NCBI GenBank assembly: GCA_015832175.1
Contig: WJXW01000007.1
Location: 2,480,001 to 2,544,000, forward strand
Origin: Paraphaeosphaeria minitans
Taxonomy: Eukaryota; Ascomycota; Dothideomycetes; Pleosporales; Didymosphaeriaceae
DNA length: 64,000 bases
Direction of reading: 5' to 3'
The position numbers and the translations under genes are program-made. Shown in pieces: positions 58,354-64,000 of this stretch. The stretch's first letter is position 1. Each line of letters begins with the position of its first letter. The notes below the pieces were generated by a model. It was not told the origin of the DNA, did no database searches, and saw only the letters and a list, made by a program, of their open reading frames with translations.

Positions 58354-61030
58354 CTACACTATTAAGCTTTTTTAAGGTTTTTTTAGAGTTATTTATATAT
58401 CTTCTTTAAGTTTTCTACTATATCTATGGCTTCTTTTGCTTTAATTATTGTAGGAAATTATTAATTAAAGAGATGTGGGTGTCTTCTATAGTTTATATAG
58501 AATAGTGTATGTCCTAATACTACTAATACTTTATTATTATAGGCTAACTATACTATAGGTAGTAATAAAACCTAGTTATTCTTCTAACTATTATAGTAGA
58601 TGTGTAGGTACATTTCTATAGTTTAGTTTATATATTCTATTTGTCTATTTATTTATAGATAGTAAGCCGTTAATAGCTTTTATTTTGTTCTAAGTAGGGC
58701 TATAAGCGTTATCTAGTAATTTAACGTAAAGAGCTTATCTCTATTGCTAATAATTATTTTTAGGATTCTGTAGTGTCTAATTAGTTAGTCTAGGATAAGA
58801 AAAGCGAGTTCCTTTACTATTATTCTTTCAAGGCATAGAATGAGCTTAATATACTTAGTTAGTTAGTAGACTATTACTAGTATACTATTATATTTCATTA
58901 CTATTATTAGATCTTTAGAGTTTAGAATTCCTATAATAAAATCTATAGTAATGTCTTCTTATAGTGCTATTAGTATTCTAATTACTTATATCTCTCTATA
59001 TTTAAAATATATATTATATTTGTTTCTCTAGCATTCTATATATTTATAGATATAAGTTATTATAGCTTTCTTAATTCCTTTAGAGGTGTAATTCCTTGAG
59101 ATAAGTTCTATTATTTTTATAATGCCTAGGTGTCTATACATAGGGTTATTGTAGTATTATTGGATAATCTTAGTCTATAAATATTCTAGAACCTTTTAGT
59201 TAATTACTAAAAGTTAATTTAGTTCTACTATTAGTTCTAGAGATCTATCTTTGGCTTTGCGAAGAATTATAGAGAAGGTTTTTATCTTTTCTTCTACCAG
59301 ATTACTTTATTGGCTAAGAGCGTCTGCTCTGCTATTTTCTTTTCTAGCTATATAGATAATTTTAAACTTATACTGCATACTAGTCTATAACTATCTTTGT
59401 TATTATGGCGTAAGTTCTTTTATTATTATAAACCTTAGAAGGTTTTTATAATCTATGTAGATTTCTAGTGTTAAGTAACTAAGCGTGGAAATCCTCTAGT
59501 GCTTTAAGGCTTTAATCATAACGTAGAGTTCTTTATTATATATATTATATCGTGTTTCAGCGTTACTAAATTTGTATAAGTAATAGGTAATTAGGTGCTA
59601 TTTACTATTACGTTTTTATTTAGTGTAGGCGCCTAGTGAAAAATCGCTAGCGTCTACTTTAAAGCGCAGTGGTTTATTACTTCTAAAATAAATAAGGATA
59701 GGTTCTATAATATATACTATCTTAAGGAGTTAGAATACTATTGTACACTTATTTATCTATTTAAAGGGTACGTCCTTCTTTATAAGATTTATTAAAGGTA
59801 TTGTAACCTTTATATAATCTTAGATAAATTATTAGTTAAATCTATAGAATTCTAAGAATTCTTAGATGTTCTTAGCTGTCTTTAGTATTAGCCAGTTCCT
59901 AATACATTTAACTTTACTTAGTGCTATCTTAATTCCTTCTATAGTAATAATGTGTCCTAGGAATTTAAGTTATTTAATATTAAACTTATATTTCTTAAGT
60001 TTAATATAAAGGCATGCTTTGTCTAGTGCATCTAGTACTGTTTATATATGCTTAGTGTGGTCTAATTTGTTTTTAGAAAAAACAAGGATATTGTCTATAT
60101 ACGCAATAATAAATATGTCTAGATATTTATAGAGTACATTATTAATAAGTGCTATAAAGGCTGCTAGTGTATTTATAAGGTTTAAAGGTATAACCTTATA
60201 TTTAAATAGTTTATAGCGTGATTAAAACACTGTTTTCTATTCTTTACCCTTCTTAATTTATATAAGGTGGTAACCATCTCTTAGATCTATTATTATAAAT
60301 ATCTTAGGTTAACATAGTTAATCTCGTAACTCTGTAATATTTAGTAGTAGATATTAGTTTTTTATTATTATATTATTAAGTTATTAGTAGTTAACACATA
60401 GTCTGTCTAATCTATCCTTTTTCTTAATAAATATAAAAGGGCTTACTGCTAGTAACTTTAATAGTTATATATATTCTTTCTTAAGGTTTATCTTAATAAA
60501 ATTACGTTCTTTAAGGAGTTCTTCTCTTATCTTACTATATAGTAGTCTAAAGGGTGGCGTCTTCCCTTCTTCTAGGTCTATTGTAAAATCCTAGGGTTAA
60601 TGTTTAGGTAGGTTTGCTTTTCCTTCCTTTTCTGTAAATATATATATCTATTTCCTATACTCTCTTAGTAAGGTAAGAGGTGTACTGTTATTCTTCTTCT
60701 TACGCTTCTTAATCTAGTAGTTTCTACTAGCATCTACTAAGGTGTGCTTTTGTTTTTTAACTATCTATTACAGTATTATATTGTTAATAACTCCTTTATC
60801 TACTATTATTTTTGGTTAATACGTAGGCTTTGCTTATAATACATAATTACAGCGTTTAAATAATATTTTCTTTATACCCTAGTTAATCTACGGGTTATAT
60901 ATTGTTAACTAAGGTAAATCTAAGACTAACTTATACTTAGATCCTAGTAAGATATCTAAGGTAACCTCCTCTCTATATCCTTAGACTATTATTATAGTAG
61001 TAACCTTCTAGTATATCTAAAGTGTCTTAG
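58354..61030 (-). pseudogene. B3 pol fragment (A/B chromovirus)
   Basis: Minus-strand pol from near the protease (61030) to the integrase C-terminal region (about 58358), collinear with A from about 7560 to 10210. The left edge abuts the family-5 LTR; the right edge is the B4 insertion (CTTAG at 61026-61030). It lacks gag, chromodomain, antisense ORF and LTRs here; gag should resume beyond B4, outside the window. Confidence 0.85.
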
Positions 61031-61441
61031 TGTTAAATCCAACAGGGTAGCTAGTCCTAAAGGGTTAAGGTTGGTTCTTAGGCAGGAGTACTTACAGAAG
61101 GTAGAAGGTCTTGTTAATATAATAGTATCTTGCGAAGTGTAACAAGTTAACAATTTAGTCTACTAGAATCTAAACAATAGATTAATAAACAGATTAAACA
61201 CAAGTATAGAGAGCCTATCCTTACGTTCCTATATACTTTAAGCGATTAGTGGACTAATCGCTCTAATTAAACAAATTAAGCACTAATTAGTTACTTAGTA
61301 TATTAAGTGCTTAGTCTAATTAGTTATCTTAGCGCTCTAATTACACTAATTAGGTTACGTAACCTTTTGTGCTGTGCCACTTAAACAACAAATATAGATA
61401 CATATAAAAATCCTAGGAGGCCTAGCCTTTAGATTTTAATA
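61031..61441 (-). repeat. B4 3' LTR, 411 bp
   Basis: Begins TGTTAAATCC on the plus strand and ends TTTTAATA. The palindrome is present as GGTTACGTAACC at 61353-61364, both CACGTG half-sites altered by CA-to-TA changes. Confidence 0.9.
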
Positions 61442-61574
61442 TTATCTCCCTCCTTACTAGGATTTATCCTTAAATTATATAACTATGTCTTATGCCTAGT
61501 TATAACTAGAGCTCGCCTTGCGTTATAAATAGCGTTAGCTTACTTATATTATGCCCTAATAACCTTCTAAGTCT

Positions 61575-62110
61575 AGTACTACTTATTACTATTACCTAAC
61601 TAATTTTATTAACTCCTTTAGCAAAGTTATAGTTAAGAAATACTTAATATATATAAAATATAACTATGTTTATAAGGTTCACGTTTAGTCTAGAAAATGT
61701 AGGGAATATATTTATTAAGGTTAATATTATAATATACGCGTGTTAGAGTCTAAGTTTAAGTATTTATTAGTAGAGAAAGAGAAATTATGTATATAAATAA
61801 AAAAGTTAAGAGAAACACAGGAGGCTGCGTTTAAAGCTTATAAGAAGGCGTTAGAGAAATTATAGGTTACACGTATACATAAAGATTAGTTACGTTAGTA
61901 AATAGACTTACTAAATAAGCGTACTAAGGATGTAATAGTAGTTAAGGAGAAGAATATTAAAGAGGCTAAATCTTATAAGGCTGTTAATCTAGTAGTTAAT
62001 AAGACTCCTTTAAGTCCCTTCTTATCCCCTATAATATAGAGCGCTTTTAAGGATTTCCTATTAGAATTCTAAGATAATCTAGTGCTTTTACTGTCTTAGG
62101 TATAAATGTT
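61575..62110 (+). pseudogene. Antisense ORF of B4
   Basis: Homologue of 16360-16900 in the same place. It keeps SRKCREY at about 61690, confirming that the first ligand of the motif was Cys. The helical region (KFKYLLVEKEKL near 61755) and the Lys-rich part follow. Stops are TAA/TAG. Confidence 0.68.
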
Positions 62111-64000
62111 ATTATACTGTGTAGGTTATTAGTAGAATTCTCTAATCTTTTATTAATAGTTTCTTAAGTAGTTCTCTAGTTCCTAAGTGTTTTTACTGTG
62201 TAGGTAACCTTTCTACTTAATAAGGTACGTGTTACTATACTAATTATATTCTAGAATTCTTTTAACCTTAAATTTATTTTCTTCCTTAGTTCTGTGGTAG
62301 AAGGCGGTTTTAACTAGTGTATTAGGGTCTACTAGTTCTAGTAGTAATACGTGGAATACTAGGTGTATCTTTGCATCTAGCGGTAGTTCCAACTTATAGT
62401 TTACTAGTAATATTTGCTTAGAAATATAAAATAGTCTAACCTTAATATAATCTAGTTTCTTATGTTTTTTCTTCTAAGTTTAAAGGTTCTTTATAAGTAG
62501 ATATACTTTATCCCCCTTCTTTAGCTAAGGTGCTATTTTTTATTTTCTATTTTAATATAAAATTAATTACTACTAAGCTTTCTTAAGATTCTCTTGGAGT
62601 TGTTAGTATATTTTCTTTATATTTTCTGCTATATCTATAGCTTCTTTTGCTTTAATTGTCGTAGGAAATTGTTAATTAAAGAGATGTAGGTGTTTTCTCT
62701 AGTTTACATAGAATAGTGTATATCCTAATACTACTAATACTTTATTATTATAGGCCAACTATGCTATAGGTAGTAATAAAACCTAGTTATTCTTCTAACT
62801 GTTATAGTAGATGCGTAGGTACGTTTCTATAGTTTAGTTCGTACGTTCTATCTGTCCGTCTGTTTGTAGATAGTAAGCTGTTAATAGCTTTCGTTTTATT
62901 CTAAGCAGTGCTATAAGTGTTATCTAATAATTTAACGTAAAGAGCTTATCTCTATTACTAATAATTATTTTTAGGATTTTGTGATGTCTAATTAGTTAGT
63001 CTAGGATAAGAAAAGCGAGTTCCTTTGCTATTATTCTTTTAAGACATAGAATAAGCTTAATATACTTAGTTAGTTAGTAGACTATTACTAGTATACTATT
63101 ATATTTAATTCCTGTTATTAGATTCTTAGAGTTTAGAATTCCTGTAACAAAATTCATAGTAATGTCTTCCTATAGTGCTATTAGTATTCTAATTGCTTAT
63201 ATCTCTCTATATTTAAGATGTGTACTATGTTCATTTCTCTAGCATTCTACACATTTAAGATGTAAGTTATTATAGCTTCCTTAATTCCTTTAAAGGTGTA
63301 ATTCCTTTAGATAAGTTTTATTGTTTTTGTAATGCCTAGGTGTCTGTATATAGGGTTGTTGTGGTATTATTAGATAATCTTAGTCTATAGATGTTCTAGA
63401 ATTTCTTAGTTAATTACTAAAAGTTAATTTAGTTTTATTATTAGCTCTAGAAATCTATCTTTAGCTTTACAAAGAATTGCAAAGAAGGTTTTTACCTTTT
63501 CTCCTACTAAATTACTTTGTTAGCTAAGAGTGTCTACTCTACTATTTTCTTTTCTAGCTATATAGATAATTTTAAACTTATACTACCTAGTAGTCTACAA
63601 CTATCTTTATTATTATAGCGTAAGTTCTTTTATTATTGTAAACCTTAGAAGGTTCTTATAATCTATATAGATTTCTAGCGTTAAGTAACTAAGTGCGTAA
63701 ATCCTCTAGTACTTTAAGGCTTTAATAATAGCGTAGAGTTCCTTATTATATACGTTGTATCGTGTTTTAGCGGTATTAAATTTATATAAGTAATAGGTAA
63801 TTAGGTGCTATTTACTATTACGTTCTTATATAGCGTAGGCGCCTAGCGTAAGATCGCTAGCGTCTGTTTTAAAGCGTAGTAGTTTATCGCTTTTAAAATA
63901 AACAAGAATAGGTTCTATAATACATACTGTCTTAAGGAGTTAGAATAACATTCTATACTTATCTATCTATTTAAAGGGTACGTCCTTCTTTATAAAATTT
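62110..64000 (-). pseudogene. B4 pol, chromodomain to RNase H (partial)
   Basis: Minus-strand pol collinear with B2. The chromodomain is near 62230-62150, the integrase from about 63400 down to 62500 and RNase H at about 63900-63600. It continues past the window edge. Confidence 0.85.

Larger units (their letters stand above)
61031..64000 (-). mobile_element. Chromovirus B4, 3' part (runs off right edge)
   Basis: A minus-strand B-type element inserted in B3. The 3' LTR is 61031-61441, then a purine-tract complement (61442-61458), antisense ORF and pol up to about RNase H/RT at the window end. Only the left target copy (CTTAG) is visible. Confidence 0.88.

Noticed and set aside
1..64000. Absence of TGA stops as evidence that TGA is recoded
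   Set aside because: TGA contains TpG, which RIP removes on both strands; its scarcity in every frame is compositional.
1..64000. Host genes, tRNA genes or rRNA between elements
   Set aside because: All inter-element positions are accounted for by host elements resuming after target duplications; no cloverleaf or rRNA-like stretch was recognised, and no residual unique sequence is left.

Overview
The window is one block of nested, decayed LTR retrotransposons. Every base can be assigned to an element, and no host gene, tRNA or rRNA is visible. The DNA is AT-rich, TpA is very common, CpA and TpG are depleted, and the longest open frame is only about 73 codons. Translations nevertheless give recognisable gag, protease, reverse transcriptase (RT), RNase H, integrase and chromodomain sequence, broken almost only by TAG/TAA at positions expected to be CAG, CAA or TGG. 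Copies differ mostly by C-to-T and G-to-A transitions. This is the signature of repeat-induced point mutation (RIP), which points to a filamentous ascomycete fungus and a heterochromatic AT-rich compartment (centromeric, subtelomeric or another AT isochore).

Layout. Position 1-2007 is the 3' end of a family-6 element. Position 2008-13969 is a minus-strand chromovirus (B1), split by a complete plus-strand sister element A (5059-11657, TSD AGCAT). Position 13970-14188 is an inverted, truncated family-5 LTR. Position 14189-48696 is the disrupted chromovirus 2b, which carries Gypsy-3 (15351-43131, TSD ATAAT), the LTR element family 7 (44448-46575, TSD GGGAC) and a solo LTR7 (47485-47722). Gypsy-3 contains chromovirus 2a (15538-28769, TSD AGCCT), a solo LTR4 (31871-32065, TSD GAACC) and a full Copia-4 (35775-42910, TSD CGTTT). 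Element 2a contains the complete minus-strand B2 (15826-22528, TSD AGACT). Position 48697-58353 is a family-5 Gypsy element with another solo LTR4 (TSD TTAGG). Position 58354-61030 is a B3 pol fragment interrupted by B4 (61031 to the window end). The deepest stack is four levels: 2b, then Gypsy-3, then 2a, then B2.

The most unusual shared feature is an extra ORF on the antisense strand between pol and the 3' LTR, convergent with pol. It is seen in A, B2/B4, 2a/2b and, on weaker evidence, family 6 and Copia-4. In A/B, 2 and 6 it carries a cysteine-rich (CX2CX6C-like) motif; in A/B and 6 a charged helical stretch follows. All copies here are dead, but A and 2a kept pol in one uninterrupted frame apart from RIP-type stops, with gag offset by -1, so their ancestral organisation can still be read. 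Short solo LTRs (195 and 238 bp) retain CA/TG dinucleotides that the long copies have lost, as expected from a length threshold for RIP.
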